Origin: Rhodospirillales bacterium
Lineage (GTDB): Bacteria > Pseudomonadota > Gammaproteobacteria > Steroidobacterales > Rariloculaceae
NCBI GenBank assembly: GCA_024640665.1
Contig: JAHEEO010000091.1
Span: forward strand, 1-11,269
Length of the DNA stretch: 11,269 nt
Direction: 5' to 3'
The translations under genes and the position numbers were made by a program. Below are positions 1 through 7,459 of the stretch, piece by piece. Below the pieces are notes generated by a model that was not told the origin of the DNA, made no database searches, and saw only the letters and a list, made by a program, of their open reading frames with translations. Each line of letters starts with the position of its first letter. Within the stretch, counting starts at the first letter, position 1.

Positions 1-324
<324 letters not shown>

Positions 325-361
325 CTATTACTTTAAAAAATTCGGTTGGTGGAAATAGCAA

Positions 362-655
362 TTACTTGCCTTCGACGACGGCCATGACGTCTTCTTCACG
401 CATGACCAGTAGCTCTTCGCCATCCACTTTGACTTCGGTGCCCGAGTACTTTCCAAACAGCACTTTGTCGCCTTTCTTTAGGTCCAGCTTGCGAACTTCG
501 CCGTTTTCCAGAATTTTGCCGTGGCCTACGGCCACAACGACGCCCTGGATGGGCTTTTCTGTAGCCGAGTCAGGAATGACAATACCGCCCGGGGAGGTAC
601 GCTCTTCCTCTGTGCGTCGAACAACGACGCGATCGTGCAAAGGACGAATCTTCAT
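362..655 (-). CDS. groS: GroES (Hsp10/Cpn10) co-chaperonin
   Basis: GroES is the small co-chaperonin that forms the seven-membered lid of the GroEL folding chamber. The protein is 97 residues, the full length for the family (E. coli 97). It starts [14 protein letters not shown], the classic N-terminus. The mobile loop is roughly residues 16-33, with the hydrophobic tripeptide Ile25-Val26-Ile27 (in [11 protein letters not shown]) that docks on GroEL apical domains. The [20 protein letters not shown] segment near residues 60-79 is typical of the beta-barrel core. A GGAG ribosome site (complement of 664-667) lies 8 bases before the ATG. It is first in the groES-groEL operon. The promoter and CIRCE operator lie about 55-110 bases upstream, so it is expected to be HrcA-repressed and heat-inducible. 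No anomaly is seen. Confidence 0.98.
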   Translation of the reverse strand: MKIRPLHDRVVVRRTEEERTSPGGIVIPDSATEKPIQGVVVAVGHGKILENGEVRKLDLKKGDKVLFGKYSGTEVKVDGEELLVMREEDVMAVVEGK

Positions 656-663
656 CGATTAGT

Positions 664-667
664 CTCC
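664..667 (-). promoter_or_regulatory. Ribosome binding site of groES
   Basis: The complement reads GGAG, 8 bases before the groES ATG at 655. It supports the annotated start. Confidence 0.7.
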
Positions 668-709
668 GTTAGTTTTGTTAAATCGAAAATCCAAATGCCA
701 GGCTTTTTG

Positions 710-736
710 TTAGCACTCGGCTTAGGTGAGTGCTAA
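710..736. promoter_or_regulatory. CIRCE operator (HrcA binding site) of groESL
   Basis: This is a perfect inverted repeat: TTAGCACTC (710-718), a 9-base spacer (719-727) and GAGTGCTAA (728-736). It matches the canonical CIRCE consensus without mismatch. CIRCE is the DNA target of the heat-labile repressor HrcA, which dissociates on heat shock. Here it begins at the last base of the -10 element of the groES promoter and covers the expected transcription start. Bound HrcA would therefore block initiation, and the element would also form a stem at the 5' end of the mRNA. The hrcA gene itself is not in the window. Confidence 0.95.
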
Positions 737-763
737 TGATAGTGATGAATCCGCCAATTTCAA
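736..763 (-). promoter_or_regulatory. Sigma70-like promoter of groESL, with a sigma32-like -35
   Basis: On the leftward strand the -35 is TTGAAA (complement of 758-763) and the -10 is TATCAT (complement of 736-741), separated by 16 bases. Each has one mismatch to the sigma70 consensus. Transcription would start around 728-730, inside CIRCE, giving a leader of roughly 75 bases. The -35 extended by one base is CTTGAAA, which equals the sigma32 -35 consensus. At 13 bases from it, however, the candidate sigma32 -10 (CACTATCA) matches CCCCATnT poorly. The sigma70 reading is therefore preferred and a dual promoter remains possible. Confidence 0.75.
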
Positions 764-781
764 GACTTTGCGACCGTAGTC

Positions 782-811
782 ATGACATTTCGCTGAAACC
801 GGCGCTATCCT
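782..811 (+). promoter_or_regulatory. Weak candidate promoter for cutA
   Basis: ATGACA (782-787) and TATCCT (806-811) are separated by 18 bases, with 5/6 and 4/6 matches to sigma70 consensus. It is the best rightward candidate I can find by eye between the divergent groES promoter and cutA. The match is marginal and the true start could lie elsewhere in 737-836. Confidence 0.25.
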
Positions 812-848
812 TCGCGGGCCTGATCCGATAGCCGGGGTGGACTCCAAT

Positions 849-1184
849 ATGTTGCTGGTGTTGACAACTTGCGAATCCGCTGCGGTGGCCAGCAAGCTTG
901 CCGAGGCACTGGTGGAGCAGCGGCTGGCGGCCTGCGTCAACGCCATTGACGGCATTGCTGCGACTTATCGGTGGCAGAATCAGCTCGAGCAGGGCACGGA
1001 GACGTTGCTGCTGATCAAGACCACGGTGAACAGGTATGCCGACGTGGAGGCGCTGATATTGGCAATGTCGAGCTATGAACTACCGGAGATCATCGCAGTC
1101 CCAGTAAAACAAGGTCTTGCGGCATACTTGGATTGGGTGGCTGATGCCGTGCAAACAAACACGGTCAAAGCCGAAGAGGCTTAG
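849..1184 (+). CDS. cutA: CutA1-family divalent cation tolerance protein
   Basis: CutA is a small trimeric ferredoxin-like-fold protein of the PII-like superfamily. In E. coli it is linked to copper tolerance, and its molecular role is unsettled. From ATG at 849 the product is 111 residues, close to the E. coli length of 112. Family signatures are MLLVLTTC at the N-terminus, LVEQRLAACVN, the YRWQNQLEQ and TLLLIKTT strands, and YELPEIIAVPVKQGLAAYLDWV near the C-terminus. The frame also allows a GTG start at 837, adding Val/Met-Asp-Ser-Asn. I prefer 849 because the G-rich GGGGTGGA sits about 8 bases before it and because homologues begin near this point. It is divergent from groES. dsbD follows 75 bases later, recalling E. 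coli, where cutA and dsbD (cutA2) are adjacent and lie near groESL. Confidence 0.93.
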   Translation: MLLVLTTCESAAVASKLAEALVEQRLAACVNAIDGIAATYRWQNQLEQGTETLLLIKTTVNRYADVEALILAMSSYELPEIIAVPVKQGLAAYLDWVADAVQTNTVKAEEA

Positions 1185-1247
1185 CAAAATGCAGCGCAAA
1201 GCAGGAAATGTGACAGAAACGGCGTCTATCCTGGGCACAAAGAGTTT

Positions 1248-1251
1248 GAGG
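1248..1251 (+). promoter_or_regulatory. Ribosome binding site of dsbD
   Basis: GAGG sits 8 bases before the ATG at 1260, giving an unambiguous start. In the 75 bases between cutA and dsbD I see no convincing promoter or terminator, so read-through from cutA is likely. Confidence 0.65.
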
Positions 1252-1259
1252 TCGATCGA

Positions 1260-3506
1260 ATGAACAATCGTTTCTTAGCGGCAATCTGCGCAATATTCGT
1301 GATTCTGAGCCTCAGGCTGGCCGAGGCGCAGGAGCCAGAGATCCTGCGACCAGAGGCGGCATTCCCTTACGACGTCTCAGCCGATGACGGGTCAGTCACG
1401 CTCAGCTTCTCTATTCCAGACGGTTATTACCTGTACCGCGAGCGATTCGGGTTTGCGAGCAACACCGCCGCCGTCAACATCGCAGCGCCAAAGTTTCCAG
1501 TCGGCGAAATGCACGAAGACGAGTTCTTCGGCCGCCAGGAAATCTACCGGGGCCGATTCGACATCGATATTCCCTATACGCGCACAGCAGCCGCAAGCGC
1601 GATTGAACTCGGCATCAAGTTGCAGGGATGCGCAGACTTCGGCTTGTGCTATCCACCGCAGGACTGGGCCGCGGTCATTGACTTGCCCGCCGGCCCAGCC
1701 GCGGCTGGCGGCACGACCGAACTAACTGGCTTGTCCGGTAATTCAGCCAGCAGCTTTGTCCTGGAAGCCGGAGGCGGCGACCCGCTGCCGCCGGAACAGG
1801 CATTCGATATGAATGCCCGCTTCGACAGTGCAAACGAACTGACCGTCGCATGGCAAATCCAGCCCGGGTACTACTTGTACCGCGACAAATTCGAATTTTT
1901 CGTTGACGGCGATATCCAGCTCGGCACGGCAAACTTACCGAACGGCGTCGAGCATACGGATCAAAATTTCGGCGATGTGGAAGTCTTTTACGACTACGTC
2001 GAGGCAAAGATCCCATTTTCCCGCGCCAGTCCCAGTGAAATGCCAGTCAGCATTCAAGCGGGTTTCCAAGGCTGCAAAGACAACAGCATTTGCTATCCAC
2101 CCATGACCCGTACCATGGCATTAACGCTGCCCGCCTCCGCAGAATTTGCCAACAGTGGCACGGCGAACGCGGCGGCCAACGATTCGCCGGTTCAGATCTC
2201 AGAACAGGATTTTCTTGCCAACGTCATCACGTCGGATTCGATGTGGGCAGTACTCGGCACCTTCTATTTACTCGGCCTCGGGCTTTCTCTAACGCCCTGC
2301 GTGCTGCCGATGATTCCCATCCTTTCGAGCATCATTACCGCGAACGGCAATGTGACCCCGACCAAAGGCTTTGCGCTGTCCTTCTCATACGTGATGGGAA
2401 TGGCAGTCACCTATACCGTCGCCGGTGCGCTGGCGGCCATGGCCGGCGGACAGATCCAGGCGATGTTCCAGCAGCCGTGGATCATCTCGCTGTTTGCAGC
2501 AATGTTTGTTTTCCTCGCCTTAGGCATGTTCGGCATGTATGAACTGCAGATGCCATCAGCAATCCAATCGCGGGTCTCTGCCCTTGCGAACAAACAAAAA
2601 GGCGGCACTTTCCTTGGCACTGCACTAATTGGTGCTCTATCAGCACTGATAGTGACCGCTTGTGTTGCACCGCCTTTGATTGCCACGCTGGCAGTGATGG
2701 GGCAAAGCGGCGACGTAGTTCGCGGTGCCTCTGCCTTGTTCGCGCTGAGCATGGGCATGGGCTCTCCTTTGCTGATCGTTGGCGCATCGGCAGGAACGCT
2801 GTTACCCAAAGCCGGCCCCTGGATGAACACAGTGAAAGCCGCGTTCGGCGTAATGATGATCGGTGTTGCCATTTGGATGCTCGATCGCATCCTGCCAGGC
2901 ACGACTATTTTACTTTTGTGGGCGCTACTGGTGTTCTTGTCTGGCGTCTTCCTCGGTGCATTCGATGCATTGCCCGAAACCGCAGGTCCGGGCAAACGCT
3001 TTGCGAAAGGTGTCGGCGTTTTGGCCTGTCTTTATGGCGCGTTGATGCTGATAGGCGCAACACTGGGAGGCGAGAATCCACTGCGGCCTATTCCGCAGTC
3101 GATGTTCTCCGGCGGCGGCACGATGGCGGCCCCTGAGCAGCTCGAATTCCGCGCCGTTGAAACAGTAGCGGAACTTGAATCTGCCCTCAGCGAGGCGCGC
3201 AGCGCCCGGCAACCCGTGATGATAGACTTCACGGCAGAATGGTGCGTTTCCTGCAAAGAGATGGAGGAATACACTTTTCCCGACCCCGGCGTGGTTGCCG
3301 CGCTCAAACCCTTCTTACTGCTGCGCGCAGATGTAACGGCGAACAACGATGACGATCAAGCGCTGCTTGACTATTTCAACAGCTACGGCCCGCCGACTAT
3401 CGCATTTTTCGATGCGGGCGGAGGCGTGCAAAACCCATACAAATTGGTCGGCTATGTACCAGCTGAGAAGTTTGCGGAACACGTTGGGCGCGTTGCTGCT
3501 CTGTAA
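1260..3506 (+). CDS. dsbD: DsbD thiol:disulfide interchange protein with duplicated N-terminal alpha domain
   Basis: DsbD is an inner-membrane reductase that moves electrons from cytoplasmic thioredoxin to periplasmic thiol proteins. The product is 748 residues against 565 in E. coli. Layout: signal peptide 1-23 (cleavage after AEA); DsbD-alpha copy 1, about 31-143, with GYYLYR and Cys124/Cys130 in QGCADFGLCYPP; a Gly/Ala/Ser-rich linker of about 30 residues; DsbD-alpha copy 2, about 177-291, with GYYLYR and Cys272/Cys278 in QGCKDNSICYPP; then about eight membrane segments between 330 and 600, with Cys347 in TPCVLPMIP and Cys468 in TACVAPPL as the transmembrane redox pair; and a C-terminal thioredoxin-like gamma domain, about 625-748, with WCVSC (Cys662/Cys665) and Gly-Pro-Pro (710-712) at the cis-proline position. 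The extra alpha domain accounts for most of the added length. A GAGG ribosome site at 1248-1251 precedes the ATG by 8 bases. All catalytic cysteines are present. The thioredoxin-family gene downstream is a likely client. Confidence 0.97.
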   Translation: MNNRFLAAICAIFVILSLRLAEAQEPEILRPEAAFPYDVSADDGSVTLSFSIPDGYYLYRERFGFASNTAAVNIAAPKFPVGEMHEDEFFGRQEIYRGRFDIDIPYTRTAAASAIELGIKLQGCADFGLCYPPQDWAAVIDLPAGPAAAGGTTELTGLSGNSASSFVLEAGGGDPLPPEQAFDMNARFDSANELTVAWQIQPGYYLYRDKFEFFVDGDIQLGTANLPNGVEHTDQNFGDVEVFYDYVEAKIPFSRASPSEMPVSIQAGFQGCKDNSICYPPMTRTMALTLPASAEFANSGTANAAANDSPVQISEQDFLANVITSDSMWAVLGTFYLLGLGLSLTPCVLPMIPILSSIITANGNVTPTKGFALSFSYVMGMAVTYTVAGALAAMAGGQIQAMFQQPWIISLFAAMFVFLALGMFGMYELQMPSAIQSRVSALANKQKGGTFLGTALIGALSALIVTACVAPPLIATLAVMGQSGDVVRGASALFALSMGMGSPLLIVGASAGTLLPKAGPWMNTVKAAFGVMMIGVAIWMLDRILPGTTILLLWALLVFLSGVFLGAFDALPETAGPGKRFAKGVGVLACLYGALMLIGATLGGENPLRPIPQSMFSGGGTMAAPEQLEFRAVETVAELESALSEARSARQPVMIDFTAEWCVSCKEMEEYTFPDPGVVAALKPFLLLRADVTANNDDDQALLDYFNSYGPPTIAFFDAGGGVQNPYKLVGYVPAEKFAEHVGRVAAL

Positions 3507-3533
3507 GACCGCCAGCACATTCTCCGCGGCCGC

Positions 3534-4148
3534 ATGACGCGCCGCACGCCGAATCCGCTGCTTGCAACGGCACTCTTGAGTATCGTGGCCATTGCCGTCT
3601 ACCTGGGTTTGCGCGGCCTGTCAGCGCCGGCCCCCAATGCGCCGCCGGCTGCTACCGGCGCAACAATGCCGCCGACGCTGGTGGAAACACTGCCGGATTT
3701 CGAACTCGAGAACCTCGATGGCATGCCGGTTTCCATTCAAAGCTGGCCCGGCAAGCCGTTAATCGTCAATTTTTGGGCAACTTGGTGCGCGCCATGCCTA
3801 AGGGAAATCCCAATGCTCAAGGCCTACCAGAGCGACCACCCGAGCGTGCAGGTCGTCGGAATCGCCATAGACAGAGTCGAACCTGTCAGAGCCTTCGCCG
3901 AAGACATGCAGTTCAACTATCCGGTGTTGGCGGGCCCGGCAGCCATGGATGCCGCTGGCGCGTTCGGCGTGGACTACGTGGCTTTGCCGTTGACGATATT
4001 CGTCGGCAGTGACGCTCGTGTGCTCAGCGCGCATATGGGCGAATTGCACGCCGAACACTTAGAAAACTTAACCAGCGTTCTCGAAGCGCTGGAAGCCGGC
4101 TCCATGAACAACGATGAAGCTCGTGCACGGCTCGACATGCGCATGTAG
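3534..4148 (+). CDS. TlpA/ResA/DsbE-like membrane-anchored periplasmic thioredoxin
   Basis: This is a thiol:disulfide oxidoreductase of the TlpA/ResA/DsbE type (AhpC/TSA-Redoxin superfamily), 204 residues. An uncleaved signal anchor spans about 9-28, followed by a Pro/Ala-rich tether (30-48). The thioredoxin fold then runs from about 52 to 185. The active site is WCAPC (Cys85 and Cys88) in VNFWATWCAPCLREIPML, and the cis-proline is Pro152 in VALPLTIFV. The C-terminal 20 residues (GSMNNDEARARLDMRM and preceding) form an extra charged helix-like tail. It starts 27 bases after dsbD. No good Shine-Dalgarno is visible before the ATG, so translation may depend on coupling to dsbD. DsbD is the obvious electron donor. 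The client (cytochrome c maturation, or another periplasmic thiol protein) cannot be told from sequence, so I give no gene symbol. Confidence 0.92.
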   Translation: MTRRTPNPLLATALLSIVAIAVYLGLRGLSAPAPNAPPAATGATMPPTLVETLPDFELENLDGMPVSIQSWPGKPLIVNFWATWCAPCLREIPMLKAYQSDHPSVQVVGIAIDRVEPVRAFAEDMQFNYPVLAGPAAMDAAGAFGVDYVALPLTIFVGSDARVLSAHMGELHAEHLENLTSVLEALEAGSMNNDEARARLDMRM

Positions 4149-4260
4149 AACAAAGCGGCTGCACAGTAGCTGCCAATGCCACCCATAAGAAAAATCTGCC
4201 AAGTTGCAGCCATTTGCAGCGAAAATAGGTAAACTCGCGCAAATTTGTATGGAAATAGCG

Positions 4261-4707
4261 ATGGCAGAGCTACTCCTTCTGAACGGACCCAATCTCAATT
4301 TGCTCGGCACCCGTGAGCCGGAGATCTATGGGCACGACACGCTGGCAAGCATCGAGTCCCGGCTCGCCGCACAGGCCAAAGACCTCGGGCACGAGCTTGT
4401 AGCTTTTCAAAGCAACGCCGAACACGCATTGATTGATCGCCTGCACGCCGCGCGTGGCCAGGCAGATTTCGTCCTGTTCAATCCTGGCGCATTTACACAC
4501 ACCAGTGTCGCGCTTCGAGATGCGTTTTTGAGCGTTGCGATACCGTTCATCGAACTTCACTTGTCGAATGTCGCAGCACGCGAAGCGTTTCGACAGACCT
4601 CGTATTTTTCCGACATCGCGGTGGGCTCGATTACGGGCTTTGGCGTCACCAGCTATGAACTGGCGTTAACCGCGGCGCACCGTCACCTTTCAAGACAGGA
4701 AAGCTAA
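4261..4707 (+). CDS. aroQ: Type II 3-dehydroquinate dehydratase
   Basis: AroQ catalyses the third step of the shikimate pathway, dehydrating 3-dehydroquinate to 3-dehydroshikimate. It is the dodecameric cytoplasmic type II enzyme. From ATG at 4261 the product is 148 residues, the normal family length. Signatures are [21 protein letters not shown] at the N-terminus (the Tyr of this loop and the Arg of GTRE belong to the active-site lid), [29 protein letters not shown] (containing the substrate-binding Asn) and [24 protein letters not shown] (with the catalytic His). The frame stays open upstream to TTG at 4204 and includes ATG at 4249. I choose 4261 because homologues start at MAxLLxLxGPNLN and a GGA purine block (4251-4253) precedes it by 7 bases. 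The stop overlaps the accB start by one base. The 112-base gap before it holds no clear promoter or terminator. Confidence 0.96.
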   Translation: MAELLLLNGPNLNLLGTREPEIYGHDTLASIESRLAAQAKDLGHELVAFQSNAEHALIDRLHAARGQADFVLFNPGAFTHTSVALRDAFLSVAIPFIELHLSNVAAREAFRQTSYFSDIAVGSITGFGVTSYELALTAAHRHLSRQES

Positions 4708-4709
4708 TG
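4697..4709 (+). promoter_or_regulatory. Coupled aroQ stop / accB start with ribosome binding site
   Basis: AGGA at 4697-4700 lies inside the last aroQ codons. TAATG (4705-4709) fuses the aroQ stop with the accB ATG by a one-base overlap. This is the classic arrangement for translational coupling, tying biotin carrier synthesis to translation of aroQ. Confidence 0.8.
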
Positions 4710-5168
4710 GACATTCGCAAAGTCAAAAAACTCATCGAGTTGCTGGAAGAGTCCGGCATCGCTGAGATCGAAATCTCAGAAGGCGAAGAATCGGTTCGTA
4801 TCAGTCGCTATCCACAGGGCGGCTTTCCAACTGTGACGATGGCGCCCGCCGGGCCAGCGCCCGTTGCGATGCAACCCGCAGCAGCGGCCGGCCAACCAGC
4901 CAGCGCACCCGAAGTGCCAGAAGCGCCACCCAGCGGCACTCGCATTGAAGCACCGATGGTAGGCACTTACTATGGGTCGCCGAGCCCCGGCTCGAAGCCG
5001 TTTGTAGAAGTCGGCACTGTCGTCAACGAAGGCGACACACTATGCATCATCGAAGCGATGAAGATGATGAACCAAATTGAAGCCGAAGTGAGCGGCCGCA
5101 TAACCAGCGTTCTGGCGGAAAATGGCGATCCGGTCGAATTTGGCCAAGCGCTGTTCATCATCGAGTAG
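4707..5168 (+). CDS. accB: Biotin carboxyl carrier protein of acetyl-CoA carboxylase (AccB/BCCP)
   Basis: AccB carries the biotin that shuttles CO2 from biotin carboxylase to the carboxyltransferase of acetyl-CoA carboxylase, the committed step of fatty acid synthesis. The product is 153 residues (E. coli 156). The N-terminal dimerisation part (1-35, [22 protein letters not shown]) is followed by a Pro/Ala-rich flexible linker (about 41-77) and the biotinyl domain (78-153). The biotin attachment site is EAMKM, with Lys119 as the modified residue. The protruding thumb typical of bacterial AccB is present as [10 protein letters not shown] (90-99). It overlaps aroQ by one base and is followed nine bases later by accC. 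In E. coli AccB regulates its own operon. Whether that holds here cannot be read from sequence. Confidence 0.98.
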   Translation: MDIRKVKKLIELLEESGIAEIEISEGEESVRISRYPQGGFPTVTMAPAGPAPVAMQPAAAAGQPASAPEVPEAPPSGTRIEAPMVGTYYGSPSPGSKPFVEVGTVVNEGDTLCIIEAMKMMNQIEAEVSGRITSVLAENGDPVEFGQALFIIE

Positions 5169-5177
5169 TCGCAGACA

Positions 5178-6521
5178 ATGCTCGACAAGATTCTGATCGC
5201 AAATCGGGGGGAGATCGCGCTGCGAATATTGCGCGCCTGCCGCGAACTTGGCATCAAAACTGTTGCGGTACACTCGACGGCAGATGGCGGCCTTAAACAC
5301 GTGTTGCTGGCTGACGAAACGGTGTGTATTGGCCCGCCGCAATCCAGTGACAGCTACCTAAACATGCCCGCACTGATCGCAGCCGCAGAAGTGACGGACT
5401 CCGTCGCAATCCATCCTGGTTATGGCTTCTTGTCAGAGAACGCGGATTTTGCCGAGATCGTCGAAGCAAGCGGGTTCGTATTCATCGGCCCGAAAGCCGA
5501 AACCATTCGCCTCATGGGCGACAAAGTATCTGCCATTCGAGCAATGAAGACGGCCGGCGTTCCCTGCGTTCCGGGATCCGACGGGCCACTGGACGACGAC
5601 ACTCAACGCAATGCACGCATTGCACGCGAGATTGGCTACCCGGTAATCATTAAAGCATCCGGCGGCGGGGGCGGGCGCGGCATGCGCGTTGTCCACAGTG
5701 AGGCCGCGCTGTTCAACGCGATCTCGGTCACGAAAACCGAAGCAGCGTCAGCCTTTGGCAACGACCAGGTCTATATGGAGAAATTCCTGGAACGGCCTCG
5801 GCACATCGAGTTCCAGGTACTCGCCGACAATCATGGCAACGCCGTGCACCTGGGCGAACGCGACTGCTCGATGCAACGCCGCCACCAGAAGGTCGTCGAA
5901 GAAGCGCCCGCGCCCGGCATAACGGCAAAACAGCGCGAGCGCATGGGCAAGCGTTGCGTGGAAGCCTGCCACCGCATCGGCTATCGCGGCGCCGGGACGT
6001 TCGAGTTCTTGTACCAGGACAATGAATTCTATTTCATTGAAATGAATACGCGTGTCCAAGTCGAGCATCCGGTAACTGAGATGATTACAGATATCGACAT
6101 TGTGAAGATGCAATTGAAAATAGCCGCTGGTGAAGCCTTGCCATTCTCTCAATCCGACATCGAAATACGCGGACACGCGATCGAATGTCGTATCAATGCC
6201 GAAGACCCGCGGACATTTATGCCGTCACCGGGCACCGTTACACAATGGCATGCGCCTGGCGGACCAGGCATTCGTGTCGACAGCCACTTGTATAGCGGCT
6301 ATGCCGTTCCACCATACTACGACTCACTGCTCGGCAAACTCATTGCACATGGCGATTCGCGCGAAACGGCAGTAGCGCGCATGAACATGGCACTCCAAGA
6401 AATCGTTGTCGAGGGCGTCCGTACAAACATACCGCTGCACCAGGAAATTTTCATGCATTCCGCTTTTCGCGCAGGTGGTACTGACATTCATTATTTAGAA
6501 AAGCGCCTCGGTCTCAAGTAA
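5178..6521 (+). CDS. accC: Biotin carboxylase subunit of acetyl-CoA carboxylase (AccC)
   Basis: AccC is the ATP-grasp enzyme that carboxylates biotin on AccB using bicarbonate. It has 447 residues (E. coli 449) with all parts present: N-terminal fold from [23 protein letters not shown]-grasp domain and C-terminal domain. Residue numbering coincides with the E. coli enzyme at the active site: Lys116, Lys159, the glycine loop SGGGGGRGM (161-169), His209, Lys238, Glu276, Glu288, Asn290, Arg292, Gln294, Glu296 (in [11 protein letters not shown]) and Arg338. It starts nine bases after accB with only a weak ribosome site, so it is probably coupled to accB. prmA follows after 14 bases. Nothing unusual is seen. 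Confidence 0.98.
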   Translation: MLDKILIANRGEIALRILRACRELGIKTVAVHSTADGGLKHVLLADETVCIGPPQSSDSYLNMPALIAAAEVTDSVAIHPGYGFLSENADFAEIVEASGFVFIGPKAETIRLMGDKVSAIRAMKTAGVPCVPGSDGPLDDDTQRNARIAREIGYPVIIKASGGGGGRGMRVVHSEAALFNAISVTKTEAASAFGNDQVYMEKFLERPRHIEFQVLADNHGNAVHLGERDCSMQRRHQKVVEEAPAPGITAKQRERMGKRCVEACHRIGYRGAGTFEFLYQDNEFYFIEMNTRVQVEHPVTEMITDIDIVKMQLKIAAGEALPFSQSDIEIRGHAIECRINAEDPRTFMPSPGTVTQWHAPGGPGIRVDSHLYSGYAVPPYYDSLLGKLIAHGDSRETAVARMNMALQEIVVEGVRTNIPLHQEIFMHSAFRAGGTDIHYLEKRLGLK

Positions 6522-6535
6522 GCGGGCTAAATAGA

Positions 6536-7411
6536 GTGGACTGGCAACAAATATCGGTAAGTTTGGACCGAGAGGATGTTGCGCAGGCTGAAGCCCTGCT
6601 TAGCTTATCCGGCGCCGTCGCACTGACATTTGATGATGCGGCTGATTCGCCTTTGTTCGAGCCTGCAATCGGCACCACCCCACTTTGGCCAACAGTAACC
6701 GTGCAGGCCTTGATCCCACAGCATCTGGATGCGATGCGGGTTGCCCGCCTGCTGGAGCATGCCGTGCCTACGCTGTCTGAACTCAGCATTCGCGAAATTC
6801 GGCATGCGGATTGGGAGCAAGGATTACAGCAAAATGTTGCGGCAAAGCGCATCGCCGCCAATTTACAGATAGTGCCCGCGCAGTGGAGCGGCGCCTCGAG
6901 CGAGGCGGAATTGGTACGTCTGAACATGGGCTTGGCGTTCGGCACTGGCAGACACCCGACCACCACTTTATGCCTCGAGTGGCTCGCCGCGAACCCGCCA
7001 ACCGGCGCTCGGGTTTATGACTTTGGCTGTGGTTCGGGCGTGCTTGTCATCGCCGCGCTCAAGCTGGGCGCAGCGTATGCATATGCCAGCGACTTGGATC
7101 CGCAGGCCCTTTCAGCAACACTGAGCAACGCGGCGCTTAACAGTGTCGGCGATTTGATTTGGACTGGCACGCCTGACGCGCTGCCAAAAGTCGCGCTAGA
7201 TCTCGTGGTTGCAAACATTCTGGCCGGCACGCTTATCGAGTCCGCCACCGCACTAGCCGGCACACTCAAACCAGGCGCCAAACTAGTCTTAAGCGGCATT
7301 CTTACCGAACAACGCGAATCGATCCAAGGGGCTTATGCAGAGGAGTTCGAACAATTCGAGCACAGTGATCTGGACGGCTGGACATGCATATCTGCCATTC
7401 GATCACAGTGA
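6536..7411 (+). CDS. prmA: Ribosomal protein L11 methyltransferase (PrmA)
   Basis: PrmA is an S-adenosylmethionine-dependent methyltransferase that trimethylates ribosomal protein L11. The product is 291 residues (E. coli 293). The N-terminal L11-recognition domain (1-about 60) starts MDWQQISVSL and is followed by a linker containing ADWEQGLQQN (91-100). The catalytic Rossmann domain has FGTGRHPTTTLCLEWL (135-150), the SAM-binding DFGCGSG (162-168), the acidic end of strand 2 at Asp186-Asp188, and VVANILAGTL (224-233), whose Asn-Ile-Leu-Ala is the family's catalytic loop. The THPTT of E. coli is RHPTT here. It starts with GTG, 14 bases after accC, because no ATG in the frame lies far enough upstream to include the conserved N-terminus. 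The next gene follows within 50 bases. Confidence 0.96.
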   Translation: MDWQQISVSLDREDVAQAEALLSLSGAVALTFDDAADSPLFEPAIGTTPLWPTVTVQALIPQHLDAMRVARLLEHAVPTLSELSIREIRHADWEQGLQQNVAAKRIAANLQIVPAQWSGASSEAELVRLNMGLAFGTGRHPTTTLCLEWLAANPPTGARVYDFGCGSGVLVIAALKLGAAYAYASDLDPQALSATLSNAALNSVGDLIWTGTPDALPKVALDLVVANILAGTLIESATALAGTLKPGAKLVLSGILTEQRESIQGAYAEEFEQFEHSDLDGWTCISAIRSQ

Positions 7412-7459
7412 ATCTATCCAGATTTGGCTAGAATCACGCCGAACAGGACTAATCGAAAG

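Noticed and set aside
366..662. Rightward open reading frame of 98 codons opposite groES
   Set aside because: It is an exact shadow of groES with a Ser/Thr/Arg-biased translation caused by the opposite-strand codon pattern.
1185..1259. Promoter for dsbD between cutA and dsbD (TGTGACA near 1210 and TATCCT near 1227)
   Set aside because: The two elements are only about 11 bases apart, too close for a sigma70 promoter, and no better pair was found.
2411..2995. Long leftward open reading frame (194 codons) inside dsbD
   Set aside because: It overlaps the conserved membrane domain of DsbD. Its composition is that of an antisense of hydrophobic codons and no domain is recognisable.
3526..3533. 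GCGGCCGC directly before the thioredoxin gene, possible cloning-site or vector artefact
   Set aside because: The sequence on both sides is continuous and gene-like, and an 8-base palindrome in moderately GC-rich DNA is not evidence of a vector junction.
4204..4260. Upstream extension of aroQ from TTG at 4204 or ATG at 4249
   Set aside because: Type II dehydroquinases begin with the short M-x-x-L-x-x-L-x-GPNLN pattern, matched from 4261, and a purine-rich site precedes that ATG.
4149..4260. Promoter or terminator before aroQ; TTGCAG appears twice (4204-4209 and 4214-4219)
   Set aside because: No -10 element lies at acceptable spacing, and the GC-rich segment near 4155-4177 does not form a perfect stem or carry a T-run.
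7424..7459. Upstream extension of the DUF3426 gene from TTG
   Set aside because: The zinc ribbon starts five residues after the ATG at 7460, as in the family, and the extension adds no conserved residues.
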